The position numbers and the translations under genes are program-made. Below are positions 1 to 9,930 of a DNA stretch of 64,000 nucleotides, in pieces; position 1 is the stretch's first letter, and each line of letters opens with the position of its first letter. Where the stretch lies: the NCBI GenBank assembly GCA_007570785.1, contig ML664161.1, positions 7,395,035 to 7,459,034 on the forward strand, written 5' to 3'. The DNA is from Antilocapra americana (taxonomy: Eukaryota > Chordata > Mammalia > Artiodactyla > Antilocapridae). The notes below the pieces were generated by a model, which was given only the letters and a program-made list of their open reading frames with translations, had not been told where the DNA came from and searched no databases.

Positions 1-35
1 CTCTTTGCCACTCTGCTATTACTTACAATTTTTAT

Positions 36-237
36 GGGCGTCCCTGTTGGCTCAGCTGGTAAAGAATCCACCTGCAATACAGGAGACCTCGGTTCAAGCC
101 CTGGGTTGGGAAGATCCCCTGGAGAAGGGAAAGGCTACCTACTCCAGTATTCTGGCCTGGAGAATTCCATGGACTATAGATATAGTCTATGGGGTGGCAA
201 AGAGTCAGGCACGACTCTTTTCAAAATCACTTTCAGG
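36..237 (+). mobile_element. Bov-tA type SINE
   Basis: A tRNA-Glu-derived ruminant SINE in forward orientation. The tRNA-like head (ggctcagctggtaaagaa, then gttcaagccctgggttggg as the B-box region) is followed by the Bov-A body with ctccagtattctggcctgg and gtggcaaagagtcaggcac. It lacks a clear 3' dinucleotide tail. It would be a non-autonomous element moved by BovB machinery. A 68-codon and an 81-codon frame lie inside it and are not genes. Confidence 0.9.
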
Positions 238-572
238 TGATTCAAAATAAAACTGCACATATGGAGTGTAAGCAAATTAAAAATAATATTTGAAATGAAA
301 GATAACAGCAACATGAAAAGCAAGGAGAAGTTGATAGCAAGAATACAGGAGGGATAGTCATATATCTTGAGCCCTAGCCTCTTATTTGATCTTTCTGACA
401 AGAAAAATACAAAATATGTCAGGAATCAACAACCCTCTTACTCCTTGCTGAGTGAGGGGGAAACATACATATTTATCTGGAGACATTCTGCTTCCCTGTA
501 TGGGATTTTAGAAGAAAATTTGCGGTCTAATCACTGATATTGTTTGATATAAGATATCAAGTTTATTAGTTT
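238..572. other. Unassigned AT-rich DNA
   Basis: No repeat or coding signal recognised between the first SINE and the LTR-like repeat. Confidence 0.5.
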
Positions 573-1073
573 CTAGGATGACTGTAACAGATTACTGCAC
601 ATTTATGGCTTAAAACAACAGAAATTTATTTTCTCACAGTTTTGGAGTCTAGAATCCAAAATCAAAGTGGCAGCCAGATTGGTTCCTCCTGGAGGGCTTG
701 AGGGAGAACCCAAGCCTCTCTTCTAGCTTCTGGTGGCTGCAAGCAGTCCTTGGAGTTCTGTGGCTTGGGGACGCATCACTCAGATCACTACTTCCATCTT
801 CACATGGCCTTCACCTTGTGTGTCTCTGATCCCTGGATCTTTGCATGGTCTTCCCCTCTGTATCTCAAAACTGCCTCTCCTTCTTTTTGTAAGGACACCA
901 GTCATTGGATTTAGGGACCACCCTTAATCCAGGCTGATCTCATCTTGAGATCTTTAACTTAATTGCATTTGCGAATAAGTTATTTCCAAGTAAGGTTATA
1001 TGCATATAGATACCAGGGCTTCGATTTGCACGTAGCATTTGATGGGGGGCCACTATTCAGTTCACTACACAAA
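573..1073 (-). mobile_element. MLT1-like (ERVL-MaLR) LTR, antisense
   Basis: Ancient mammalian LTR read backwards. The diagnostic block is ggcttaaaacaacagaaatt followed by tattttctcacagttttgga. Next come the ttctggtggctgcaagcagt region, taaggacaccagtcattgga, and the closing block near 1020-1070 ending in ttcagttcactacac. The order matches MaLR LTRs in reverse complement. It is diverged, with no internal retroviral sequence. A 64-codon frame at 733-927 is incidental. Confidence 0.65.
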
Positions 1074-1375
1074 GTATTCAACAGCAATTTTGCCAACTAA
1101 TTAGAAGTATTTTAATGGCTGTCTCTCACAGTGATAAAAGGATAGTGTTTTGATTGCAATTCAGCCCACTTGAGGTAGGTAGCTTCCTTTAATGGGGCCA
1201 CCAAGGGGCGTTTCTGTCCTCCTGAATAGAATGTCTTATGAGCCCCATGTCTCTGGTGGAGAGAACTTCACGGTAGGTGAACTCAGGTGATAAACAGGGC
1301 TCTCAGTAGGAAGCAGAGTGTTTGGCCAAGTCCTATTCAGAGGCCAGCTGATCAGTAAAGAAGTTCCTAGGTAGG

Positions 1376-1462
1376 CATGTACATGAGAATCACCAGGGAA
1401 ATTTTTCAAAATACATGCATCACAGTTGCACCCAAATCAAATGAAGCAGAATCTCTGCCCTC
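1376..1462. mobile_element. MER5-like (hAT-Charlie) fragment
   Basis: A short relic with gagaatcaccagggaaattt and a cagaatctctg block, as in non-autonomous hAT-Charlie elements of the MER5 type. Only part of the element is present and terminal repeats are not clear. Confidence 0.4.
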
Positions 1463-1609
1463 TGTTGTCTTTTCTCTTGTATGGACTTCTTAATGGGATC
1501 GCCATTTGGGATGGAGAGGTTGGGACAAACGGTTCCAGGCTCTTGCTAGTTTCTTTCTAGTCTAATAACAGAGAACGGGAGAAAGGACTTATGTGCTAGG
1601 TGCTTTACA

Positions 1610-2140
1610 TCATTTGTTGTGGTAAAACACACAAAGCATACAAGTCACCATTTTATAGTGAATATAGCGAGTTCAATAGCATTTAGGACATTCACAGTCT
1701 GTGCAGTCATCACCACCACCTAGCTCTAGAACATTCCATCAGCACAGAAAGGCACCCGGTACTCATTAGGGTGTTACTGCCCATCCTCCCTTACTCCCAT
1801 GCCTTGGCAACAACTGATCTGCTTCCAGTCTCTGAATTTACCTATCCTGGTCACCATATATAATAGAATCTGTCAATATGCCTGACTTCTTCATTTACCA
1901 TATTTTCATCCATGTTGTAGTGTGAATCAATATTTCCTTTCTATGGCTGAGTAACATTAGATTGTAATGGATAACTATATTGTTTTTAATCCACTTATCA
2001 GTTAATGGACATTTGGATTCTTTGCACCTACCGGCTACTGTAAATAATGTCATTATGAAGATTTGTTTACAAGTTTTTGTTTGAACTGGTTTTTTTTCTG
2101 ATTCTTTTTTATGCTTTTAAAAGTAGAATTATTAATGTCA
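1610..2140 (-). mobile_element. Old mammalian L1 3' end, antisense
   Basis: Reverse-oriented L1M. First comes the 3' UTR block (ggtaaaacacacaaagcata, catcaccaccacctagctct). Then comes the end of ORF2 in reverse: atggctgagtaacattagat, the complement of the usual tggaatattattcagcc motif, followed by aatggacatttggattcttt. All frames are destroyed. It ends in a T-rich stretch. Confidence 0.75.
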
Positions 2141-3134
2141 TATTTAAAGGTGATGGAAATCATATTTGTTGAAGAAGTCATAAAGCTAGTAAGTTACAGA
2201 GCTGGAATACAATTTCTGGCTTCTGTCTCCAGATCAGATTCTGGGCTCTTTTTACCATATTGTGAGCTGTTTCTAAGAAGTCTGACCTGACTTGTCCCCT
2301 ACTGTCACCTTGGAGTTATACTTTCTTACTTTCTATTCTCAGCTTTGGATACTCCTTTCAAGTGACCAAGACATGAGCTTGTTCTTTGATGTCCCTGCCT
2401 CAGAAGAGCAGCCAGGACTTGAGTTTATCAAAGGAAGAGATTTGAGTAAAAAGCTCCTTGAATACTTTATTATACAAGATGACCCCAAGTATAGTTATTT
2501 TTTTTAAATGTATAAATAAACACCTTGAATTGACATCATGATAAATAGTTCCTCCCTCATCATGATAAATGAAACTTATCCTCCTAGAATCAACTCTTTA
2601 TTATGCTTACTGGAGAAGATGCAGGATTTATTATCACTTTCACAATCAGTCGAAGAGTAATGACAAAAGAATACGCTGGAGTTACTGGCATCTTGAAACA
2701 TGAGGAAAATGATGGTGAATGAAAAAAGTGGAAAAGAATGTGAAGTCTCTCAAGAGAGAGCCAATGAAATAGGGTTTTTGAGATGCCTAGTAGTTACTGA
2801 AGCAAAGGGAGAAAACAGTGTCCCTGCTGAGAGTGATGAGGGTCAGAGAGGTTGGGGGCCAAGGCCAGAGTAATTTGTGATGCTTTGGTCTTGAACAGTG
2901 AAAGTCAAAGCTTGGGTTTTGGTGTTCTGCCAGGAGGAAAATTCCCAGGTAAACTAGGAAGAAGTTGTGCTTGGATTCCTGCCAGAAAAGCACCAACACT
3001 CTCAAGGGCCAGGTAGCCATCTGGGGCTTGAGAGAGGTGGGCCTGAATAAGCCAGACTTGGCTAGTATGCTTTGCTAAGCATTTTGTCCAGTTTATCCAC
3101 TGCTTCAGAAAAAGTCATCTTAAACAATGCTTTA
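2141..3134. other. Unassigned DNA, about 1 kb
   Basis: No repeat recognised. A 71-codon forward frame at 2292-2507 ends just before a TATAAATAAAC run at about 2511-2521. It has no splice context or known protein similarity that I can see, so I do not call a gene. Confidence 0.45.
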
Positions 3135-3625
3135 AAACAAAAACATTTATTATTTCTTGTAGTTTCTGTGAGTCAGGAACTGGAGGACAACTCCGCCAGA
3201 TGCTTCTGGCTCAGGGTCTCTCACGCAGTTATGGTGAGTCAGTTCTAGCTGGAACTGGAATCAGGAGCAGCTGGGGGCTGGTCTCTTCAGGTGGTTTCAG
3301 GGCTTTTCTGCAGGGTCTCTCCTTACGGAAGAGCTTGGGCTTCCCCACAGCATGACAGCCTTGGGCTTCTTACATGGCTGCTCAGTGTCCCAAGCTGAGT
3401 ATTTCACAACAGAGAGAACTGGTAGAAGTTGCACTGCTTTTTATAACCTAGCCTCAGAGGGTCACAAAGCATCAGGCAATCAGAAGGCCTGCTCATGTTC
3501 AAGCAGAGGGCACCTAGACTCCATCTTTTGGTGGGCAAGTGGCAAGGTTCTAGAAGGGTTTGTGGGACTGAAAAAATGATCGCAGCCATGTTTGGAAAAC
3601 ACAGTCTGTTACAGTAACTAACAGA
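3135..3625 (-). mobile_element. Ancient LTR-like repeat, antisense
   Basis: Begins with acatttattatttcttgtag and gtttctgtgagtcaggaact. It then runs through gctcagggtctctcacgcag, a purine-rich agagagaactgg block and ttataacctagcctcagagg, with ggtgggcaag and gtttgtgggactg near the end. This order is typical of old mammalian LTR repeats in reverse orientation. The family (MLT1-like or another ERVL type) is not resolved by eye. Confidence 0.5.
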
Positions 3626-3805
3626 TCATTTTCGGTAATTTATACATTTCATTACTCTCTCTTACTTCTTCAAGATGGTGTACATGATGAGAATGATGGT
3701 AGGAAACCTCAATGTAACAAGAGGTCAGGAGACCCAAATACAGACCCTGATCAGGAGGCTATAGAATCAGAATGCTTATTCTTAAAAAAAAAAACAAAAA
3801 ATGAA

Positions 3806-4372
3806 AGGCTATATTTTTTAGAGCAGTCTTAGATTCACAACAAAATTGGGCAGAAAATACAGCATTCTCATAGGTCCCCTTGCCCCCTCATATGTATACA
3901 TATGGATACATGTATACATGTGCATGCAAACTAAGTTGCTTCAGTCGTGTGCAGCTCTTTGTGACCCTATGGACACAAAGACACTATGGACTGTAGCCTG
4001 TCAGGCTCCTCTGTCATGGAATTCTCCAGGCAAAAATACTGGAGTGGGTTGCCATTTCCTCCTCCAGGGGATCTTCCTGATCCAGGGATTGAACCCATGT
4101 GTGTTATGTTTCCTGTATTGGCAGGCGGGTTCTTTACCACTACCACCACCTGGGAAGCCTCCCTTCATCAATATATCCCACCTGAGTGGTACATTCGTTA
4201 CGGTCAATTAGTCTGTATTAACCTATTATTATCACCCAAAGTCCATAATATACGTTAGAGTTCACTCTTGATGTCATACCTTCTACGCCTTTGAGCAAAT
4301 GTATAATGATATATATCTACCATTACAGACTCATACAAAATAGTAATAGTTGCACTGCCCTAAAAATGGTTC
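3806..4372 (-). mobile_element. L1M 3' UTR, antisense, split by a SINE
   Basis: The left part has gagcagtcttagattcacaa and caaaattgggcagaaaatac. The right part, from about 4160, has gagtggtacattcgttacgg, tcacccaaagtccataatat and gcactgccctaaaaatggtt. Together these form one reverse-oriented L1M 3' UTR interrupted by the Bov-tA at 3920-4160. Confidence 0.7.
3920..4160 (-). mobile_element. Bov-tA SINE, antisense, with small internal insertion
   Basis: Reverse Bov-tA with gctctttgtgaccctatgga, ggcaaaaatactggagtggg and the reversed tRNA head (ttggcaggcgggttctttac). It sits inside an L1M relic. Relative to other copies it carries an extra segment of about 17 bp near 3973-3989, made by repeating ctatggac. 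Confidence 0.88.
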
Positions 4373-5191
4373 ATTTTCTCCTTCTCATCTGAAGGTGCAT
4401 TTTTCTTCCTCCTGATCATCCGTGGGATAAATGCTGTATGTGGGTCTCTAGGATCATCATCTCTCTTGTTGTTTTTTGCCTCTCCTTTCCTCAGCCACCA
4501 GTGAGCCCAATATTTTCCATAGCAGTTCCACCATGCATGCCTATCCAAGGGTGGGAAAGAGAGAGAATGCAGGGATTAGTAGCTGTTCTATCTCAAGCAG
4601 CCATTTCTCTAAGAGCTCATGGAGGGAGGCCAGACAAGGACATGCTCTGTGCATCTGCCATTTCCCATCAGAACCATCTTAGTCACTAGTGGCTTCTTAA
4701 TCACAAGGAACCTGCCAGGCATAAAGAACAGAGTGGGCCATGAGTGTCTCATTATGGGTGACCAGAGAGCAGAGCTACAGAATTCCAGTCTGGAAGTCAG
4801 AGTTTGGCAGCCATCCTTCTCAGATTTTCCAGAACAGTTCCAATTTCATGCCGCATAATTATTTTTAATAAAGATGGCTCATTACATAAGTAACCAAATG
4901 TGATTTAATTTTTATGCTATTTATAGGACTTTTCATTTAAATAAATCCACTGATCAGAAAAACAAAAGCCTTTCCCAGTGCCAAGGGTCTGCATTAGGCT
5001 TTGGAAATACATTCCTCTTGTTTGTGGATCATGTTGACTAGAAAAGTATCAAAGAGGAAGTTGTCTGGGCTCTGATCAGAGAGCTAGGGAATTGGAATCA
5101 CATGCCTATCCTGACTAAATGTGGACCATCCTGTGTGAGTGTACAGCTTGTGCACTGTATGAGGTAACCACATATAAGGATTCTCTACTCA
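4373..5191. other. Unassigned DNA
   Basis: No repeat or gene recognised. Forward frames of 68-83 codons overlap near 4438-4858, but they overlap each other in different frames and show no motif, so they are treated as chance. Confidence 0.45.
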
Positions 5192-5650
5192 TGAAGAGGA
5201 GAAGTTAAAATTTTACATAACTTCCTGCTTGTTCTGCCTCTGTAACTCAGCTTGCTCCTTGCAAAGTCTGGATCACATAGGTCATGTAGTCTCAGAAAGT
5301 GGGAACTTACAACACTAGGAACTGGAGTTTATCTCACTCACCCTTGTCTTGCTCATTGCAATTGCCCAATCCCTGCAAACCTGCTTAATCATGCCTGTCC
5401 ATGTAAGGGTCAGGCATCCCCCTCCCCATCTTGACTGCTATTTCTGCACGCTCGAAACCCCTTAGTTTAAACCATCCTATTAACAGCTAGTGTTTCCCAC
5501 TATAGTCTATCTATAAAAACCCTGTAACCCCTTTGTTTGAGGCTCAGAGCTTGGAGTGTTAACTCCTCTGGGCCTGCTGGCATAATAAACCTGAGTTCTC
5601 CAACTCTCGGAGTGTGGTACTTGGTTTCTCGATTACTGGTTTCTGCAACA
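5192..5650 (+). mobile_element. Solo LTR of a class I (gamma-type) endogenous retrovirus
   Basis: A sequence of about 459 bp laid out like a retroviral LTR. It has a likely TG start at 5192, a TATA box (tataaaaa, 5512-5519), a poly(A) signal (aataaa, 5584-5589) and a CA end in tctgcaaca at 5650. The stretch ggcctgctggcataataaac followed by ctctcggagtgtggta is typical of U3-R-U5 of class I elements. No gag, pol or env lies on either side, so it is solo. The 5' boundary and the 4-bp target duplication (ctca/ttca) are uncertain. Confidence 0.7.
5512..5519 (+). promoter_or_regulatory. TATA box in the solo LTR
   Basis: TATAAAAA about 70 bp upstream of the AATAAA at 5584, which is normal spacing for a short R region of a class I LTR. 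Whether it still works is unknown. Confidence 0.5.
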
Positions 5651-5709
5651 TTCACACTGTAGACATCATTGATTTGTATGTGTAGTACAACAGTTTCCCA
5701 ACCAGTGGA

Positions 5710-5791
5710 CAGAGTTCAGTATACAATATAATACAATCAGTATACAACATCAGAGTTCAGTATACAATATAATATAATCAGTATACAATAT
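5710..5791. repeat. 41-bp tandem duplication
   Basis: Two adjacent 41-bp units (5710-5750 and 5751-5791), each starting cagagttcagtatacaatat and containing cagtatacaa. They differ at two or three positions. The unit itself is made of shorter cagtatacaa repeats. Confidence 0.9.
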
Positions 5792-6024
5792 CAAGCCAAT
5801 TTCAAAATGAATGAAGCAACATATTTTGAGGGAGGGATACCTGTTGTAATTTGACAATGGTGTCCTATAGACCACTGATGGTCTAGACTGAATGTCCAGT
5901 TCCATACAAGTCATGAGCCCAGGAGAGAGAAGCCAGGATTCAGAGCAATAAAAGGAAAGTGCAGTAGTGGTGGGGACCCTGCTAACCCTGATAGTTGTGT
6001 GAATTGTGAATTAATACATCATTT

Positions 6025-6183
6025 TTCAATGGTTCTCAAACTTGGCTGTGCTTTAAAATTTTGAAGGAAGGCTTAGAAAATACCAATGCCAGGGTTCTAC
6101 CCCTAGAGATTCTGATTTAGCTAGTCTGGGATGCAGCCTGGGCTTTAGGATAATTACAGGTTCTTCATGTAATTCTAATGAGT
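6025..6183 (+). mobile_element. MER5-type hAT-Charlie relic
   Basis: Contains caatggttctcaaacttggc at one end, then tctacccctagagattctga and a reversed end (gtaattctaatgag). This is the layout of MER5 non-autonomous DNA transposons. Confidence 0.7.
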
Positions 6184-6204
6184 TGCCACAGTTGAAAGCA
6201 TTGC

Positions 6205-6296
6205 ATTATTTATCGGATGGGTGACAGATGAATAAATAAATAGATGGATGAGTGGATGAACGAGGTGCATAGATGCATGAGTAAATGAATGAACCA
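6205..6296. repeat. Imperfect GATG-rich simple repeat
   Basis: Degenerate runs of gatga, aataaataaata and gatggatgagtggatgaa. An imperfect tetranucleotide repeat that could vary in length. Confidence 0.6.
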
Positions 6297-6486
6297 AGAC
6301 GTGGTCATAGAGTTCATGGCTTAATATGGTTGTCATGATGTGGTTTCTGCCTAAATCTCCAGACACAGTCTGTTTGATCATGCCCCAACCACTGACATCG
6401 TGCTCCAGCCATCCTGAATTTCAATCAGTTCTAATGTGGTGACTCTTTTGCAACTCTGGGCCCTTATCTTCTTTGTTCTCCTTAAT

Positions 6487-6690
6487 TAGAATGCATTTCC
6501 TGTTTCTGTTTGCCTGCTAAAAACTCCTACTCACATTTCAGGCCTCTACTTAAAGATAATTTTATCCTAGATGCCTCTTAACCCTGGGTCAGATGCCCAC
6601 TGTCTGTGCTCCGCTCAACCTTTTGTCCTTCTGCATCAGAGCATTTATCACCTGAAATTGCCAGCTGGGCTCAGAGGGGGAGAAATGGGA
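6487..6690 (+). mobile_element. L2 LINE fragment
   Basis: Forward relic with tgcatttcctgtttctgttt and tcacatttcaggcctctact, followed by gagcatttatcacc. These match the L2 3' region that encodes no protein. Diverged. Confidence 0.45.
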
Positions 6691-6949
6691 AAACCCAATG
6701 GTTCATTTCTCCTAGCCCCATGTTGTGTGGCCTCACTCTGGTTCAAGCATCTGAAGACAACGACTTTCTGTGGTAAAATCTGCACATATCCTCGGAGGGC
6801 TTAATAAAGAGCATGATGCCTTTAGATGATGCCTCTTCCTCTCCCGCTTCTCTACAGTTGTCATTTAAATCTGTCTTGTGTCAATATAGAGCTATAGCAG
6901 CTTTTTGTCTGTCCATACAGCACTAATCAGGATGAGAGAATCTTGACAG

Positions 6950-7040
6950 TAAGAGCCAGAAGGGATGTTAGGAATACTCACATCAGATTCTGCATTGTAA
7001 AGATGAGCAAGTGGTTAATAGATAATCACTTGCCCAGGGT
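6950..7040 (+). mobile_element. MIR-like SINE relic
   Basis: Contains agagccagaagggatgttag, aagatgagca and cttgcccagggtcacatggt, the conserved right part of MIR or MIR3-like elements. The next Bov-tA inserted at its end and duplicated tcacatggtgaa. Confidence 0.5.
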
Positions 7041-7051
7041 CACATGGTGAA

Positions 7052-7756
7052 AAGTGAAAATGAAAGTGAAGTCGCTCAGTCCTGTCCAACTCTTTGTGAC
7101 CTTGTTAGGGGAAGCACACTGACTGAAACCGCCCACCCTGGCCAGGCACCATAGTAACCGTTTGCGTGAGTTGTTTTACGACAGGAGGTCCTGGTAAGGA
7201 ACAGGGAATCAATTAGCCTCCACCAACCAAAAGAGCTCGGGAAAGGTCAAAAGGAGACACCACATGTCCGACCACCTCCCAGAATCCTTCTCTCTGGCAT
7301 CCATCTTGACTGAACAAGGCATGCACCACCGGGAAGGACTCTGAGTCAGAACGATTGGCTAAGAACAATCCAAAAACTAATCCCATCACCATAAAACCTG
7401 AGACTGCAAACCATGTGACAGAAGTGTTCTCCTGGGTTCCCTTACCCTACTGCTCTCCACTCGGGTGCCCTTTCCCAAAAAAATCTCTTGCTTTGTCAGC
7501 ACATGTGTCTCCTCAAACAATTCACTTCCAAGTGTTAGGCAAGAGCCCAGTTTCTGGACCTGGAAGGGGTCCCCTTTCCTGCAACAACCCCGTGGACTGT
7601 AGCCTACCAGGTTCCACCATCCATGGGATTTTCCAGGCAAGAATACTGGAGTAGGTTGCCAATTTCTTCTCTAGGAGATCTTCAAGACGCAGGGATTGAA
7701 CTCGGGTCTCCTGCATTGTAGGCAGACATTTTACCGTCTGAGCCACCAGGGAAGTC
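7052..7756 (-). mobile_element. Bov-tA SINE, antisense, split by an LTR
   Basis: The left part (7052-7102) has gaagtcgctcagtcctgtcc. The right part (7587-7756) has tggactgtagcctaccaggt and the reversed tRNA head (ttgtaggcagacattttacc). A 12-bp flanking duplication, tcacatggtgaa (7040-7051) and tcacacggtgaa (7757-7768), marks the SINE insertion. The gap is filled exactly by an LTR. A 206-codon reverse frame at 7522-8142 crosses two SINEs and part of the LTR and is not a gene. Confidence 0.9.
7103..7586 (+). mobile_element. ERV LTR inserted in a Bov-tA
   Basis: A 484-bp solo LTR starting TGTTAGGGG and ending TGCAACA, flanked by acct/accc (a likely 4-bp target duplication). It includes the block actctgagtcagaacgattg and the aatctcttgctttgtcagca stretch after a decayed poly(A) signal (aaaaaaa, where the copy at 21 kb has aataaa). 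It is younger than the SINE it interrupts. No viral coding sequence is attached. Confidence 0.85.
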
Positions 7757-7985
7757 TCACACGGTGAACTAGGACTCAACCCAATTTCCTGGCTTCTAGC
7801 TGGGCTGCCCCAACATTCAAGTAATCTTTGGAAAATTTCCCAAGACTCTGAAGTTTGGCTTCTTCTCCCATTTTCTTCTAACATTGAGGCAATCCTATGT
7901 GAGTGAAGTCCTGCATTAAACTCAATATGAGGATGTGGAGAGAGCAGTCGGCAAGCACTCTCTCTATGGGCATAGTTACTCTCTG

Positions 7986-8203
7986 TGTGTGTGAATGCTA
8001 AGTCGTGTCCAACTCTATGTGACCCTATGGACTGAAATCCGCCAGGTTCCTCTGTCCATGGGATTCTCCAGACAAGAATACTGGAGTGAGTTGCCATGCT
8101 CTCCTCCAGGGGATCTTCCTGACCCAGGAATTGAACCCACATCTCATTATGTTTCCTGCATTGGCAGGTGGGTTCTTTACCATTAGCATCACCTAGGAAG
8201 CCC
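7986..8203 (-). mobile_element. Bov-tA SINE, antisense, with target duplication
   Basis: Reverse Bov-tA bounded by perfect 12-bp copies of agttactctctg (7974-7985 and 8204-8215). The body has gaatactggagtgagttgcc and a reversed tRNA head (gcattggcaggtgggttctt). A short GTGTGT tail lies at its left end. Confidence 0.93.
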
Positions 8204-8315
8204 AGTTACTCTCTGGGCAGCATTGATAAGATGTGCCTGTGGGGGATGTGAAAGTGATTTTCTTGAGGAATCCTTTCCTAGTAATTGTTTTTTCATAGGG
8301 ATTTTAAATGTTTTT

Positions 8316-8850
8316 TATTTTTCTTTATTTTTGGCTGTGCTGTGTCTTTGTTGAAGCACTGGCTTTTCTCTAGTTGCAACGAGTGGGACTACTCTCTAGT
8401 TGCGGTTCACAGGCTTCTCATGGTGGTGGCTCCTCTTGTTGCAGAGCACAGGCTCTAGGCACGTGTACTCAGTGGTTGCAGATCCTGAGCCCTAGAGCAC
8501 AGGCTCAACAGATGTGCCCTAAGGACTTAGTTGGACTTCCCTGGTTGCTCAGTGGTAAAGGATCGGCTTGTGATGCAAAAGACACAGGAGACCCGGGATC
8601 AATCCTTGGGTTGGGAAGATTCCCTGGAGGAGAGCATGGCAACCCACTCCAGTATTCTTGCCTGGAGACTCCTATGGACAGAAAAGCCTGGAAGGCTACA
8701 GTCCATAGGGTTGCACAGAGTCTGGCACGACTGAAGTGACTTAGTATGCATGCACACAAGGGCTTATAGTGGCATATGGGGTCTTCCTGGATCAGGGATG
8801 GAACCTGTGCCTCCTGCATTGGCAGGTGAATTCTTTACCACTATTATAGG
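8316..8850 (-). mobile_element. CHR-type tRNA SINE, antisense, split by Bov-tA
   Basis: A reverse CHR element (the SINE family shared by cetaceans, hippos and ruminants). It begins with tttatttttggctgtgctgt and continues through tctagttgcggttcacaggc and ctcttgttgcagagcacagg. After the Bov-tA insertion it resumes at 8760 with gggtcttcctggatcaggga and gcattggcaggtgaattctt. Confidence 0.85.
8534..8759 (+). mobile_element. Bov-tA SINE nested in CHR
   Basis: Forward Bov-tA starting gacttccctggttgctcagt, with ctccagtattcttgcctgga, and ending in tgcatgcacaca. It splits the CHR element. The flanks ggacttagttg and gggcttatagtgg are the diverged target duplication. It is younger than the CHR copy. Confidence 0.92.
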
Positions 8851-8875
8851 GGCAACTGGGGGAGCCCCTATAATA
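8842..8875. repeat. 12-bp perfect hairpin at the CHR end
   Basis: Arms 8842-8853 (tattataggggc) and 8864-8875 are exact reverse complements around a 10-nt loop. The left arm sits where the CHR consensus should run into its first bases, so it looks like a reversed copy of the flank. Confidence 0.85.
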
Positions 8876-8975
8876 ACTTTAAATGGAGTATAATCTATAA
8901 AAATTTTGAATCACCATGTTTTATACCTGAAACTAATATAACAGTGTAAGTCAACCTTGTCTCAAAGAAAATGTT
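8876..8975 (+). mobile_element. L1 3' end fragment
   Basis: Contains aatggagtataatctataaa, tgaatcaccatgttttatac and cctgaaactaatataacagt, the terminal 3' UTR of older artiodactyl/mammalian L1. It is about 100 bp, forward, with no coding sequence. Confidence 0.7.
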
Positions 8976-9244
8976 GTGTCACATGATATAGGAAAATTTG
9001 GGGACACTGGCCTCATTCTTTTGAGGTTGATGTAGCAGAGAGGAGAGCATGTCTGCTCCTCCAGACAGGGCCTCAGCTCCCCCCACCTGCTTGATGTCCC
9101 ATGTGGTTTATTTTTTTATTTTGTTGCTGTACTTTAGGTGTTATATCCAAAACCTCACTACCAGGACTCTTGGTCAAGGAGCTTTATTTCCATATTGTCT
9201 TCTAGGAGCTTCGGGGTTTCAGGTATAGATCCCCTTTAAATCAT

Positions 9245-9772
9245 CAGAAGCAGTAGTTCCCAGAAGTAATACATGCACAGGGTACAAAATTCAAAAGGTC
9301 AAAGTGAAAAGTAAATCTTTCCTACCCATCTCTGAAACCACTTAGCTCCTCTCACAGTTTCTGTTACCAGGTTCTTGTGTATCCTTCCAGAGATATGTTA
9401 TAAGTATATAAAATATATGCATATAAATAATATATGTATACTTTTAATACAACATTCACATTGTTCTGTACCTTATTTTTTCACTTAATCTACCTTGGAG
9501 ATCTTCCACATCAGAAAGGCTATCTTCTCTTTCAATGGCTGCACAATATTTCATCAGAGGATGCGCCACAAATTGACTTAACAAGTTTACTATCAATAAA
9601 CATTGAGCTTGCTTCCATGCTCTTGCTATTCAACACAACTGAGATGCATACAATGTGCATGCTCATTTTGAAGACACGCATGTATCTGTAGGATAAATCC
9701 TAGGATTGTGGTGTCCTGGAGTATGAACAGTTACATTTCGATAGACATTGTCAATCCAGCCTCCACCGAAGT
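9245..9772 (-). mobile_element. L1M 3' portion, antisense
   Basis: Reverse-oriented L1M with tggctgcacaatatttcatc (complement of the ORF2 end), acaagtttactatcaataaa, tgtatctgtaggataaatcc and gatagacattgtcaatccag. All frames are broken. It is cut at the right by a Bov-tA. Confidence 0.65.
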
Positions 9773-9930
9773 AGGCATGCATGCTAAGTCACTCCAGCCG
9801 TGTCCGACTCTTTGTGATCCCGTGGACTGCAGCCCTCCAGGCTCCTCTCTGTCCATGGGATTCTCCAGGCGAGAATACTGGAGTGGTTGCCATTCTTTCC
9901 TCCAGGGGATCTTCCCAACCCAGAGCTTGA
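9773..9930 (-). mobile_element. Bov-tA SINE, antisense, head missing
   Basis: Reverse Bov-tA with gtgtccgactctttgtgatc and gcgagaatactggagtggtt. The tRNA-derived head is absent, so it is truncated at the element's 5' side near 9928. Confidence 0.88.

Noticed and set aside
2292..2507. 71-codon frame followed by a possible poly(A) signal
   Set aside because: AATAAA-type hexamers are common in AT-rich DNA. No splice sites, promoter or protein match support an exon.
5710..5791. CRISPR-like array from repeated units
   Set aside because: The units are adjacent tandem copies without spacers, in a mammalian genome.
5192..7586. A provirus with the two LTRs at 5.19 and 7.10 kb as its ends
   Set aside because: The two LTRs are different families, the DNA between them is L2, MER5 and MIR, and one LTR has its own insertion site inside a SINE.
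7522..8142. 206-codon reverse reading frame, the longest in the window
   Set aside because: It runs through the 3' end of an LTR, a Bov-tA, unassigned DNA and part of another Bov-tA. It is a chance frame through repeats.
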